Shown here: in pieces, positions 13,075 to 24,600 of the stretch
Position numbering within the stretch: the stretch's first letter is position 1
Layout of the letters: each line of letters opens with the position of its first letter
Source: Arbacia lixula
Taxonomy: Eukaryota; Echinodermata; Echinoidea; Arbacioida; Arbaciidae
Assembly: GCA_963669155.1 (NCBI GenBank)
Contig: CAVLGW020000001.1
Location: 156,501 to 220,500, forward strand
DNA length: 64,000 bases
Direction of reading: 5' to 3'
Made by a program: the position numbers and the translations under genes
The notes under the pieces: generated by a model
Databases searched by the model: none
Seen by the model: the letters and a program-made list of their open reading frames with translations, nothing else
What the model was told of the DNA's origin: nothing

Positions 13075-13224
13075 ATCAGGGTGATGGATTTTATTGTGAG
13101 TGTTTTTTTTTTTCAATGAAAGCAGTTGGGGGGGACACTATATCTTGTCGGCGGAAGGAACGAAAATAGTTTTTTTGGGGGACACGTCCCCAGTCTTCCC
13201 CGGGATTTCCGCCCGTGGTGATCA

Positions 13225-13887
13225 GGAACATGTGGAAGTGAAATATATTTTTAAAGATAGGCGTAGATCCTCTGAAACGCTTTATGGATATTGTATCTGG
13301 CCGGTCGAGCTTTTTGGGGTCGAATTCTCGGATGGTTGAGTTGTGTTGTTGTCGCTCTGTGCTGCGATGCGATTGATCAACGTATAAGCACAAAAAGGTC
13401 TAGTAAACCATCCATATTATATTGCCGTCTGTTTGTTGATGAGCACTCATGCGCCGTCCGTGATTTGCCTTTAGTTCGTATCATTGTGCTATTTCATCAA
13501 GGTCTGTGATCCTGTGCTGTATCCTATCAACGTTGAGTGTAAGTAGTTACGAGGTGGTGAATGGAGTAATAGAATATGGAATTATTATTCGCGCATATTC
13601 TTTAAAAATACGACTTTGCATCCGCTTGTTTTGGCAAAGTGACAGGGTGCATGCATTCTACGCATTGCGCATAGTGCATACATCATTACATGTACGTGCA
13701 AAGGCGGTCGGTAGTGTGATTGGGGGCCCATTCTCGCTGCACATAGGATTTGAGACGAAAACAAATAAGCATTTGGGTATTATGCACTTTACCGACATGC
13801 CTTAGCAACGAGGTTAAGGTTTGGGGGCCAGAGCTAGGCCTCCTATGAATATGATGACAGTTAGCAATACCATGAGTCATGACCATT
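13225..13887. other. Unassigned non-satellite stretch
   Basis: More CpG and GC than its surroundings, with short overlapping frames (13,291-13,509 and 13,506-13,805) lacking recognisable motifs. I see no gene, repeat or RNA here. Confidence 0.5.
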
Positions 13888-14434
13888 GCATGTATAATTG
13901 GTGGTGGGTGAAAGAAAATATTAAGAATTGAGCCAGTGACTAGGCTACGTCAACAGTGAAACATTTTGTTTTTGAACTTCTTTTTTGTAGTTGACCTCGT
14001 TTTGGTTTTGGTCAAGACTCAGACGGCTGCCTCGTGGTTTAGAGTTGAGCTCGCGTTCGGGTGGTTCCAAAAGTTTTCTTTGCAAATTAGACAACAAATT
14101 CATTCAATTTCATTCTTATTGTGATAATGAAATGTAGACACCTGAAAATCAAGCAATACCGGTAATCGGTTTTTAGTCTGTAGTGTAATTACCAACACTC
14201 CCTCTCCCATCGCATGTATAATTGGATAATTGGTGGTGGGTGAACAAAACTAAAGAATTGAGTCAGTGAGTACATGTGTGCTAGTGCAGTGACATCACAC
14301 TATTATTGAGGCTACGTCAACAGTAAAACATGTTTTCTTTCAGTTTTTTCTTTGTAGTTGAGCTAGCTCTGCTTTTGGTGAAGACTCAAGCGGCTGTCTC
14401 GTGATTTAGAGGTGAGTTCGAGTGATTCCAAAAG
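13888..14434 (+). repeat. Diverged direct duplication
   Basis: Copy 1 (13888-14073) and copy 2 (14212-14434) both begin gcatgtataattgg and end in a ggttccaaaag-like phrase. Both contain aggctacgtcaacagt and aagactcaNgcggctg. Copy 2 carries about 40 extra bases (the tacatgtgtgctagtgcag region). Divergence is substantial, so the duplication is old. No coding sense is seen. Confidence 0.75.
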
Positions 14435-14730
14435 GTGACACCCCTATTTCTGACTCCCCCCAGATACTGGTAATTTGGCCCCCCTTTTTTCCATGCACTA
14501 TGTACACAATTCTTTTCCCCCTCTTTTTTATGTGATTGTTTTGATTGTTTATATTCATTAATGACATGTGTGTGTACAGGAGATAATTGTCTTGTCCGTA
14601 AAATACAAGACCTGTTTTAACCCAAATCTGAAAATAAATACTTTACCAAGAAAATCATAGATTGAGTCAAGGTTGGGATCTTTTAAATGTGCTGTTTGAT
14701 GTGTACTTTTTAAGTGTTTAGAAATGAAAG
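14435..14730. other. Unassigned AT-rich stretch
   Basis: Pyrimidine-rich start (about 14,440-14,530), then AT-rich sequence. No feature recognised. Confidence 0.5.
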
Positions 14731-15048
14731 CATTTTGGCTAGATTTTAGTGAAAGGCTTTCTGGGGTAATTGAAATTTACAAAGAAATTTTAGGCATACA
14801 CCCAGTAGTAAGGATAGCGTGCTCCATCCTGTAAATGAACGAAAAACAAGTCAGACAAAAATCTTGGAACCAGACGGGATTTGAACCTACAGCCTACTGC
14901 TTACCGGGCAGCGACCTAACCACGCAAGCTATTTCTAGTTCACGGGTCAAGACACGACAACATGGAAACAAATACCCGAAAGAGTCTCATTTCATCTGAC
15001 TCATTTCAACTACCCCAGAAAGCCTTTCACTAAAATCTAGCCAAATTG
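14731..15048. mobile_element. TIR-bounded element enclosing a tRNA-like sequence
   Basis: Arms 14731-14776 and 15003-15048 are 46-bp inverted repeats with only two mismatches. They enclose a tRNA-like sequence (14867-14941, minus). No target-site duplication is obvious. A second inverted repeat links 14982-15005 to 15077-15100, just outside the right arm, so the right end has a nested hairpin structure. It could be a MITE that captured a tRNA/SINE, or a folded-back SINE. Confidence 0.65.
14867..14941 (-). pseudogene. tRNA-like relic
   Basis: Read on the minus strand, GAACTAG and CTGGTTC form a full 7-bp acceptor stem (one wobble). The B box is GGTTCAAATCC. An anticodon arm CTGC/GCAG holds a 7-nt loop CCGGTAA. 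Position 33 is C instead of the invariant U, three extra bases follow the acceptor, and the T stem is weak. It is therefore a relic or SINE head, not a working tRNA. Confidence 0.65.
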
Positions 15049-15100
15049 TCCTTACGGCGGACTAATCATGAATATTAATGAGTCAGATGAAATGAGACTT

Positions 15101-15720
15101 TAATGTGTTCGGTTCTGCCACGGCAGGATTCGCTGTAGTGTACATGCATGACATGTTTGATACTGCCTGGTCCCCTATTGTACGGGATTGCCAACTAAAA
15201 GCTGTTCTTTTGATTTTCATTATTTCAAACACCACTGTACAAAAATCAATTGATTTCACTCAAAATCGGTACTTTAGACAGTTTAGTGACAATTTAGTGA
15301 CAATTGGAGTAACTTGCAACTTACAACAAGTTACAAGATGACACCTAAAGCTGAATAGATCTAGAAGTTAAATACATTTTTTTCAACTTACTGATTTTAA
15401 AAAGAATTAGAAATTAAAATTTGTAAGTGTAGTGTTCTGTCAGAGTGAATGAACCTCACCCCAAAATGTGTGTCTTTATTCATTGTATTTCACCTTCATG
15501 AACATCTATATTCGCAGACTAAAAATGTTCAAACAATAGGGATGATAGTGGGAAACTGTTCATGCATTTTTACAGGAAAACCGGAATAGCAGGATGTTGT
15601 GAAGGGTGGGGGGGGGGGGGGGGATTGCCCTATGAAAGATAAAATCCCTTCTCATTTTAACAATCCTTGTGTATACTTGGTATGAAATCGTAAAACCATA
15701 TCTGTTATTATCTCTTCTTG
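15101..15720. other. Unassigned stretch with a poly(G) tract
   Basis: AT-rich sequence with a 16-nt G run at 15,608-15,623. It ends in a pyrimidine-rich tract and CAG at 15,711-15,723 that resembles a 3' splice site. No gene recognised. Confidence 0.45.
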
Positions 15721-15800
15721 CAGGTGTCTGGGTTCTGTGGCAGGTGTCTGGGTCCTGTGGCAGGTGTCTGGGGCCTGTGGCAGGTGTGTGGGTCTTGTGA
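15721..15800 (+). repeat. 20-bp minisatellite, four copies
   Basis: Four tandem copies of a caggtgtctgggtNctgtgg unit; the last has diverged. The flanking 34 bp (15,781-15,813) reappears at 16,987-17,020, again after a pyrimidine tract plus CAG. Confidence 0.9.
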
Positions 15801-15949
15801 TTGTATGTTTGTCTTCCCCTCGCTGACGAAGTCGGAGGGGATATAGGAACGCTGTCGTCCGTCATTCTGTCCGTGCGTGCGTGCGTCTATAACAAATTTG
15901 GTTTTTGATCAATAAATTCGGTAATGATTGGCGGATTTTTGGAGTATGT

Positions 15950-15962
15950 AGGTCAAAGGTCA
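15950..15962 (+). promoter_or_regulatory. DR1 nuclear-receptor-type motif, copy 1
   Basis: AGGTCAAAGGTCA is a perfect direct repeat of AGGTCA with one-base spacing, the site type bound by RXR/HNF4-class receptors. Any function here is unknown. Confidence 0.4.
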
Positions 15963-16098
15963 TAGTTCATTAAATATGCGAAAAAATACAGTCTGGTTTC
16001 CGATCGATAACTTCAGTAATTTTTGACGGATTTTAATGAAATTTGATATGAAGGTGCATGATATCAAAATATAGGCTAAGTTTGATTTTGGAGTACGT

Positions 16099-16111
16099 AG
16101 GTCAAAGGTCA
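16099..16111 (+). promoter_or_regulatory. DR1 nuclear-receptor-type motif, copy 2
   Basis: Identical AGGTCAAAGGTCA, 149 bp after the first. The surrounding bases differ slightly while the 13-mer is unchanged. Confidence 0.4.
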
Positions 16112-16128
16112 TAGCTCATTAAATATGC

Positions 16129-16968
16129 AAACTATTCGTTAGAGAGGTAGAAGAGAGTTGCAGAAAGTAAGGTGATATACTTCAAGGAAACCATAAGCTC
16201 CATATCAAGTAGTTTTTAAATCAAATGTAAGATGGAATGAAAAAAATCTGTTAAAAATTTGAACGAAATTGCATACGTACTAAGAATGGCTGTATGAAAT
16301 TTCGATTGTGCATCTTTTACACTACTATTGATGAGATCATTTTCTGGACAAGTTTTAAAATGTTTTGTACATACATCGGAGGTGGTGGAGCATCGATTTC
16401 GGATAAGAGAAGTGGAGGGGCACATTTTGTCTGACAAACAATAGCTGGATTCCCACTTTCATTGTCTAAGCCTGTTTTTTCATTGTTTTTGATGCACATA
16501 AACATTTTCATTTTGCTTCAGATTTGCACGCTTTCTTGAGCCAAACTCCAGATATTTAATGTAGGATTTTTTTGTCCACAACATATTTGGGATTAAAGCA
16601 ATGAAAACATCTGTGCTTGAAGAATTACAGAACATGTGACATTTTCTGTACTAAACATATTGAGAGTAGTCCGCAATTTGTTTCGGCAATAAATGGTAGT
16701 GTCAAAAACAGACAATTTCATTTAGGTATAACTTTTATATTTGCTGAATATGTAATTGAAGATATATTGTTTTATAAAAAAATAAAAATGCACTTTCTTA
16801 TTTATAGACATGGCTACTGTTTAAAAAAAAATTCAAAATTAACTCCCATTTTTAATAAAAAGGTTTCAAATAGACTTTTTGAAAAATAACTTCATAAAGG
16901 TGAAAATTTTGCCTTATAAAAGATGGACGATGCCCCCTTTAAGTGTAACAAATGTTATGATCTAATTA
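16129..16968. other. Unassigned AT-rich stretch
   Basis: Low-complexity AT-rich sequence with short frames lacking recognisable motifs. No feature supported. Confidence 0.5.
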
Positions 16969-17226
16969 TTCTTTCGTTTTTCTTACAGGTGTCTGGCTGT
17001 TGAGATTGTATGTTTGTCCTTGTGCCAGGAAAAGTGCTTGTTTTGTGTTTTCATCTTTTCATTGTATACATACCAACCAAATTACTTCATCTCACGTCTT
17101 TTCTTATCTCAGAAGAGATCCTGCTCTCAGAAGAGAGTGTCCCCACACTCCAGAAGGGTGTGCGTCTTTAACCATTTCATCCCATTTCACCCACAGGAGA
17201 CTGTGGTAAAGACTCCACGACAAAGT
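16969..17226 (+). other. Possible untranslated exon with splice-acceptor-like start
   Basis: A pyrimidine tract ending in TTACAG (AG at 16,987-16,988) precedes sequence matching the start of the 15,781 repeat. Possible donors follow (gtaaag at about 17,206; gtaaaag at about 17,389). It could be part of a spliced leader upstream of the Helentron frame. There is no transcript evidence and the frames inside are short. Confidence 0.25.
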
Positions 17227-17392
17227 CGTTGGTTACGAATCAATATCCACGAGGAAATCGTTGGTTAAGAATCAATATCCACGAGAAATCGTTGGTTACG
17301 AATCAATATCCACGAGAAATCGTTGGTTACGAATCAATATCCACGAGAAATCGTTGGTTACGAATCAATATCCACGAGGAAGTCGTTGGTAA
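17227..17392 (+). repeat. 31-32-bp minisatellite, five copies plus partial
   Basis: Units start at 17,227, 17,259, 17,290, 17,321 and 17,352, with a partial at 17,384. Each reads cgttggtta-gaatcaatatccacgag. Copies are nearly identical, so expansion is recent. It lies about 1.3 kb upstream of the Helentron ATG; short tandem repeats near ends are common in Helentron-type elements, but no terminus is demonstrated here. Confidence 0.9.
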
Positions 17393-17922
17393 AAGTATAT
17401 ATAACAATCCATATAAAAATCCATATAAACATACAGAAAAGCTGAACGAAATCTGAATGTGAAATGAAAGTGTGAAATATATGTTGTGAAATCTCAGATG
17501 TGAAAGAAAGATTACAAGTGAATTCTTAGAAGTGAGTGAATGAGCTTTAGTGAAAGAAATTAGACAATAATACATGTAGAAATTTGAGTGGAAATGTAAA
17601 AGCTTGAGTACAGTGATTGATTTAGATATAAGAGTTATAGTGTTGATGGTTGAGATTGAATTGTTTGAGTACATGTATATGCCTGTTGTTGTCATGTAAG
17701 ATCACTATACACTGTAGTTGGTTGATGATAATAAGATCAAAGAAGAAACATAAAGAAGTAACATCATAACAAGAAGAACTTTATTTTGAGGCAGAAACAG
17801 AAGAACAGGTTGACAAAAACGAAGGTAATAAATTGCATGAAAGAGGCAGCCTCTTCATTTCAAGAGTTTGGAGCTAAGCACGATTGAAACTATCAAGTTA
17901 CTGGATTGATCTTAATATAAGA

Positions 17923-18365
17923 GCGCCATCTTGTGGCTGGCACATACTCAAACACTGTGGACACACTGAATGCAAACTTAGTATTAGAGCGCCATCTTGA
18001 GGTTGAAACATATTTGAACAGGGTGCATCAAATGAGTAGTATATTGATACTGAAAACAAATTTTGTGTAATAACGCCATCTTGAGGCCAAAACGTTATAG
18101 AATTTGACTAAAAGCATACTTTTTATCCAGTTGAAACACTCTTCATAAAGTTAAAACTCTAAACCGCCATCTTGAGGGTGACACCTTATTATACTTGAAC
18201 GCAGTGCATTAGAGTCTGGTACCTTGTATTGAAACTCAACAATTACTTCAGACAAACTTAGTATTACAGCGCCATCTTGAGGCCGAAACATATTTGAACA
18301 CAGTGCATCAAAGTCTGGTATATTGATACTGAATACAAATTTTGTGTAATAACACCATCTTGAGG
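17923..18365. promoter_or_regulatory. Cluster of six CGCCATCTTG-type motifs
   Basis: The motif (reverse complement CAAGATGGCG) occurs at 17,923, 17,989, 18,073, 18,164, 18,269 and 18,352; the last reads CACCATCTTG. The string fits the YY1 site consensus. With its GTGG/GAGG extension it also resembles the CTCF core with one mismatch. Only part of the cluster is explained by the 135-bp duplication, since the sites at 17,923 and 18,164 lie outside it. The position 290-730 bp before the ATG suggests a promoter, enhancer or leader element. Binding is not shown. Confidence 0.5.
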
Positions 18366-18385
18366 CCAAAACATTATAGAATTTG
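17968..18385 (+). repeat. Diverged direct duplication upstream of the Helentron ORF
   Basis: About 135 bp is present twice (roughly 17,974-18,108 and 18,254-18,387), sharing aaacttagtatta, aaacatatttgaaca, ttgatactgaa-acaaattttgtgtaataac and ggccaaaac-ttatagaatttga. Each copy contains two of the CGCCATCTTG-type motifs. Confidence 0.85.
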
Positions 18386-18651
18386 ATGTTGATAAAGAAC
18401 ACAGTTTTGTAAGGGTAATATTTAAAGATACGTTAACATTTTAAATCCTAAACCATACACTGGTATCACAGTACGTGTGGTCTGGCAAGGCGAAACGAAC
18501 AGAAAAATCAAAATTAAAGAATTGAAGCTAGTATACTGGAGACAACCTTGTATTGAAATTAGAGTCTATAACATAATTGTATTAGTAAATGTGCTGACCA
18601 CATTATTCCTAGAAATACTACTCTTGATTTAGTGAAATAACTACAGGCGAA
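18386..18651 (+). other. Immediate upstream region of the Helentron ORF
   Basis: AT-rich, with no clear TATA box at a convincing distance. An actacag just before gcgaaATG could be a 3' splice site. The ATG has G at -3, an acceptable context. Confidence 0.35.
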
Positions 18652-21600
18652 ATGAATGTTGTTCAAAAAACTGAAGTATTAGAGGAGATGGCAGAATGCT
18701 ACGTATGTGGGAAAGATCTGGACAGAAATCAAAATGAGGTCAAGTGTGAAACCTGTTCTCGATGTTACCATGTGTCATGTTTGAACATTTCATGTGAAGA
18801 CAAACTGATGGACATCAGACTAGTATGGATTTGCATTTGTGGAAACAACAACATATCTATGCGTTTGTTTGACCATCTCGGTATCCCAATTGATGTCAAC
18901 AGGTATGAATCAATCTGTCCAGAACGTGATGTCGAAGAACACGACTACAATCTTGATGAAGGCTCAAAAGAGGAAACAAGAGATCGATGTGGACGTTTTA
19001 CAATGAAGAAAAGGTATGTGAACAAAGGGCAGAAACGATCAAGATCACCTGACCTAACAAACACCAAAAAGAGGAAAAATGAAATGTATGTGCCCAGTGT
19101 GAATGAACCCTCGAATGAAGGAAAGGCATCTGACATGGAAAAGGAATCTGATTCAAGATGGAAATTGACAAGATCTAGGAAAGCAAAATACTTGGAGAAG
19201 AAAGGTGGATTGACATCAATTAATATGAAGGAAAGGAATGTTGATGAATTTGATTTCAAAAGAGAAAAGGGAGTGACATACATTGGGAAATCAATGAAGC
19301 ACCTGTACTACAAGTCACCCAGGATTAATAAAGCCTCAACCACTGTCCCCCAATCAGAAATGAAAGGAAAGAAAGAAAAGTCAAAAGCATGTGCATCGAG
19401 AGAAAAGAAACCAGTCGAGATGAGTGGAAATGACTTAGAGTTAACGTGTAGAGGCACAGTTTGTCATGAAGACACCAAACTTTGTGGAAATGGTTTTGAT
19501 GAAGATTGTTCCAAGTCAAGTGAAATGGCTATTTTGTTTAGTAAACAGAAAGCTCCTAGTGAATGGTCTGTTTCTGATATTGATGATCTTGTAACACATT
19601 CAGTCTCCTCAAGCAGCTCTAATGAAACTGCAAGTCATCGAAAGAATGGTGGAAATGCATCTCCTCAACAAGTGAACACAGGTCCTATTTCTGAGCACGC
19701 ACACCCAGACTCACTACTCAACACACTACAAGAATCTCTTGAGAATTGTGATGGCTGTTTGATGAACTTTGGTAAGCAGACTTTTCTTGTGTTTGCAGAT
19801 GAAACAGGTTACTACATCTTTGATCCACATTCCAGAAGTAGAAGAGGATGTTACAGTAGGCATGGCAAAAGCATTCTCATGCACACTAAAACATGGCTTG
19901 GAGTGTACTCTTACTGCATACAGTTGTGCAATTCATTGAAGCTCCCACATGATGTGACATACAAGCTGACACAGGTAGTAGTCATGGACAGAACAAAGAC
20001 TGATGTATTGAAGCTGGCAACACCTCCAAATACAATTGCACAGGTTCAAGTAGACGATAGTTTGGATGTACCACATACTGAAATGTTGACCCCTACAACT
20101 GAACCAACATGTCATTCTGAAGAAGAACATGGTGAAGAACTAGGAAAACCTTCCAACCCCAGTGATGAAACACCTGCTGTCCTCAAACCTTGCAGCTTAA
20201 AGAGTAACTGTTCTCGAAATGAGTCTTTTAAAATTTCTTTGGACTTTGAGGTAGTTGATGACCCAAAACACACACATGAAACAGAGTTTGAACCAAAGAA
20301 TAAGGTTACATCTGACATGAAACACAAACAGCAAAGAGTGGATTGTGATGTTGCACAAAAAACAGACAGTGCAAATTGCCCAGAATCAATGGAAAACAAA
20401 GCTCCAAATGAAGATGTAATTCTAAAGGCAAAACCCACCACGCACATGATGGACAATCCCGGTTGTAAAAATATGCAATGTGCAAGTCAGTGTAACAACG
20501 ATTTTAAGTCTGAATCCATCTGTAACAAAAGTAGAACAAAGGATACTGTGCTCAAAGGTGAACAGGAAGACAAATGTACAAGAGTCAATACACAAATAAA
20601 ACAAGTGGCCCAAGGAACATTCAATCAAGGTGACAGAAGATTTGGTTACTCAAGTGGAAAGCAGTGTGTTGCTAATTCACTATCTGCACTGATGTACAGC
20701 AAGGTGAAAAATGCAAGTGATTGGTCAAGTACAGATCTAGACAGGATTTTGCATAATGGTGACGAATTATATTGTTACATACGACATTTCAATTCAGTTG
20801 ATCATGAATTCTTGTTGATATCTGATCTATTTGATTATTTGGACTCTTATGATGAATTATTTGAGATCAAATGTCGAGAATCAGTAGGTGGATTGTTAGA
20901 TGGAGATGAATCAATGTTGGCCCAGTCTCTCACAATGCCTTTGAATAGAATTCTTGAACAAGAACTTTGCAGTGACTCTGATGCATGTTTTGTGACTTTT
21001 GGTGGATGTACATTTATGATCATATCAGGTCAAGATGGTTTCTTTATTTTTGATTCTCATTCAAGAAGCAGACGAGGGTTACTGATCGAGCAAGGATACA
21101 GTATTCTCCTTCATACTCCAAGTTGGCAAGGTGTATACAAGCACTGCATGAGATTAGCTAAAACAATGGGATGCCCCATGTGCACTGAATGTGAAGTAAC
21201 TAGCGTTAATGTCAAAACAACTTCTGGAAAAAGTGAAACCTTGAAAGGATATCCCCAGTTACACGATATACCCTCTGGTCAACTTCCATCAAGAAGTGGA
21301 CAATGCGCAAATGTGTCTGAATGTTCCATTCAGTATGACAGTTTTGATGAATTACCAAGCTTTAATCAGAGTAGCACAGAAGAAAGTATTCAAACCCAAG
21401 ATTTATCTTGTACTGATAATGCAAATGATCCTAACATGCATTTCAATGGTCAACAATTGAAATTGAAAAGTGTGACAATTGAGCTAACCAAGTTAACAGA
21501 GACACAACTTAACAGTCTTTGCTCTAAGAAAGGAAATATCATTAAAGCAGTGAGTGACAATGATAAGAAACAAAAGACTGAAAATTGTACTTTGCAATGT

Positions 21601-24600
21601 GAAAGTGACTTGAATGACTCAGAGCTAGGGGAGAAATTGCAGAATAGAAAGAGAACCATGAGTGGAAAACGAAAACTGAAAAACATAGAAAGCGATGTCG
21701 AAGTTAGTGTTGACCCCTGTAAAAAAATCAGAAAAACGGACTCTAGACAAATTGAAGTGAAAGAAAATAATGACTTGAAAATTGATGAAAATGAATGTGA
21801 AACAGATCCTGAAGAACTGTTGATACTCAGTGAAGTTCGTTCAACCATGTGGTTTAAACCTCTTGATGAAATAAGAAGGAAACAATGTTGTAGAAAAGTT
21901 GAAATACCTGATGTTGATTGTCATAATTCTGATTATAGACTTGAAGTGTGTACACCTTTAACCGAACCTAGAAACATTAAGCATATTACTGGCGATGGGA
22001 ACTGCTTTTATCGTGCAATTTCATTTGCTATCACAGGAAACGAAGGAAACCATACCGTATTAAGGAAAGCCATTGTTGTTCATCTGTTGAAAAACAAAGA
22101 AATATTTGTAAGCTTGTTGAGAACAGGTTATACAAGTGTTGCTGATTATATCTCAAAGAGTAACATACTGGATAATGGTACTTGGGCTACAGAAATGGAA
22201 ATTATGGTTCTAGCAAATTTGATTGAAACAGATATATATGTATATAATGATCAGCTTTGTAGATGGAGCATATTTTGTGGCCGAAATATCCAAGTTGGAA
22301 GTGTGACAACTGAGAAAGGAATCTACCTGAAACATACACATTGCATTCATTATGATGTTGTTTTGTCAGTCCAATCATCTGAATCTTTTTCTTTGGATAG
22401 TGAGGTGGATGTTAAAGGAAATAATATATCAGAAATGCCTGATGTGCAAGTAAAAACAATTGACAGGAAAACAAAGAAAAGGCGTACACCACAGTCTTAC
22501 AATCAAACTAAGGTTCGCAGAAGAGAGCGAATGAGAGAAAAACGTGCATTGATGAAAAAAGAAAACAAAAGTAATGACAAAAAAGACAACGATATGTCAT
22601 ACAAAATCAAGAAACAAAGGCAGAACATAAAGTACAGACATGATATAAAATTTCAGAAAACACACCTCAATACTATGAAAAGTAAATACTCTGATTTGCA
22701 GCATAGATCTAAACTTCTTCAATCAAATAAACAGAAATATATCACTAATGAGAAATACAAAGAAAATCATAAAAGTGCAATGCGAATTAAAATGAGAGAT
22801 TTGTATACCACCAACGAACATTTCAAACAGAAGCATAGTTCTATTATGAGAAGGAGCACAAGAAATAAATATAAGGAAAATGACCATTTCAAGCAAACAC
22901 AAAAAGCTACCATGAGAGTAAGCATGAGAAATAAATATAAGGAAAATGACCATTTCAAACAAAGACAAAAAGCTACAATGAGAAATAAATATCAGAAAAA
23001 TGACCATTTCAAACAAACACAAAAAGCTACTATGAAAAGTAACATGAGTCATAAATATAAAGGAAATGAAAATTTTCGACAAAAGCAAAAGGTTTCTATG
23101 AAAAACTTGTCCCAAACAAGGTATAAGAACATTGATATAAAACAACAGAAATTGTTAAGCTTAAAAATGAAGTACAAAACAAATGAGAACTTTAGGCAAA
23201 GTGTAATGAGACAAAATACGGAAAGGGCTGTAGCTAAAACGCTGGAAATGTCAAAGTTTGATAATGTACTTCAAGAATTCAGAAAGATTATTTCCCATGG
23301 TCCAGAATTTGTTTGCTGTGTTTGCTTCAAACTTCTCTTTCAGAATCAAGTGAGAACATGTAGAAAGACAAATTATAAGCTTCAAAGGTGTATAAATGAG
23401 GAATATTTGCATGTTTGCGATTCACAATGCAAATCACCATGTCAAATAAGCCAGTCAACTAGATCATCACTATGGATTTGTTTCACCTGCCACAATAAGC
23501 TGAAATCTGGGAAAGTACCTGCAGAAGCAAACGTGAACAACTTACACCTTCACAGAGTTCCAGTAGAACTTGCAAATTTGAACAGTTTAGAACAGCACTT
23601 GATTGCATTGAATATCCCTTTCATGAAGTTAATGGCTTTGCCTAGAGGAGGTCAAAATGGAGTTCATGGTCCAGTCGTATGCGTACCTTCAAATACTTAT
23701 GAAACAGTAGAGATGTTGCCCAGACCACAGACAGAAGATCAATTGATTCGTGTTAAACTGAAAAGAAAATTGTCGTTCAAAAGCTACTACAAGTACAAAT
23801 TTGTAGATAAGACAAAATTGATGAATGCTTTGCTTTATTTAAAAGGAAGTAATAAGTGGTACTTAGATATAGGCATAGATAATAAGTGGACAAACACATT
23901 AGATCAGAATGAAAATGATAACGAAACAGAAGTCTTGGAAACTTTTGGTGAAACAGATATCTTAAAAGATATCAGAGAACTTGAGGAAGAGCGAGATAAA
24001 GAGAAAGACAAAATTGACGATTCCCGAAATGCTGAAATGAAGGGTAACAATGAGTCAGAAGATGATTTAGAAGAGAGATTATGTGGAATTCAGTTAGATA
24101 CATGTTTGCAGCCTGCAGATATTGGACAAGAAATTCTAGATCAGTACTTTGATGACATCATATGTTGCGCTCCTTGCGAAGGAAAAAGCCCTGTTTCAGT
24201 TTTGCAAGATGAAAGCAATGAAGCAAAATGTTTTCCAGTGTTATTTCCACAGGGTCAACCAACATTTCATGATAGAAGAAACGAGAAGATAACCTTGGGA
24301 CGCTATTTACAAAATCGACTGATGCATGTCGATAACAGATTTGCCCGAAGTACAGATTACATCTTTTATGCACAATATATTTATGAAATTCAACAGGTTT
24401 TGTCACAAGTTTCTATTGCATTAAGGCAAAGTCGAGACAAAAAAGATGACACTTCAACAATAACTGCTTCAGATTTGAAAGATGCAGATACAGTTCATAA
24501 GATACTAAAATCAGACAAAGGATATAAATTTCTAAAGCAAATTCGTGGAACACCTCCTTATTGGCAGAAGACACAAAAAGATGTGATGGCAATGGTACGA

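Larger units (their letters stand above)
12958..13224. mobile_element. Inverted-repeat-bounded element (MITE-like)
   Basis: Arms 12958-12978 and 13204-13224 are inverted repeats matching at 20 of 21 positions, each ending in TGATCA. The interior holds a GT microsatellite, a long G run and the gggggacacgtcccc palindrome. No reading frame of note and no clear target-site duplication, so the transposon reading rests on the inverted ends alone. Confidence 0.5.
15816..16128 (+). repeat. Dispersed-repeat-like segment with internal duplication
   Basis: It starts with a CCCCTC/GAGGGG hairpin (15,816-15,840) and a gtgcgtgcgtgcg run. A segment of about 43 bp is then repeated (15,937-15,979 and 16,086-16,128). 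Both copies contain AGGTCAAAGGTCA. No coding potential. The family is not identified. Confidence 0.6.

Noticed and set aside
13291..13805. Overlapping 72- and 99-codon frames as a small gene
   Set aside because: No recognisable motif, no clear start context, and the two frames overlap. Nothing distinguishes them from chance.
17227..17392. Regularly spaced repeats as a CRISPR array
   Set aside because: Units are directly adjacent with no unique spacers, and the context is an animal genome. It is a minisatellite.
17229..17456. 75-codon frame across the 31-bp minisatellite
   Set aside because: It is a translation of the repeat itself, with unit lengths (31 and 32) that are not multiples of three.
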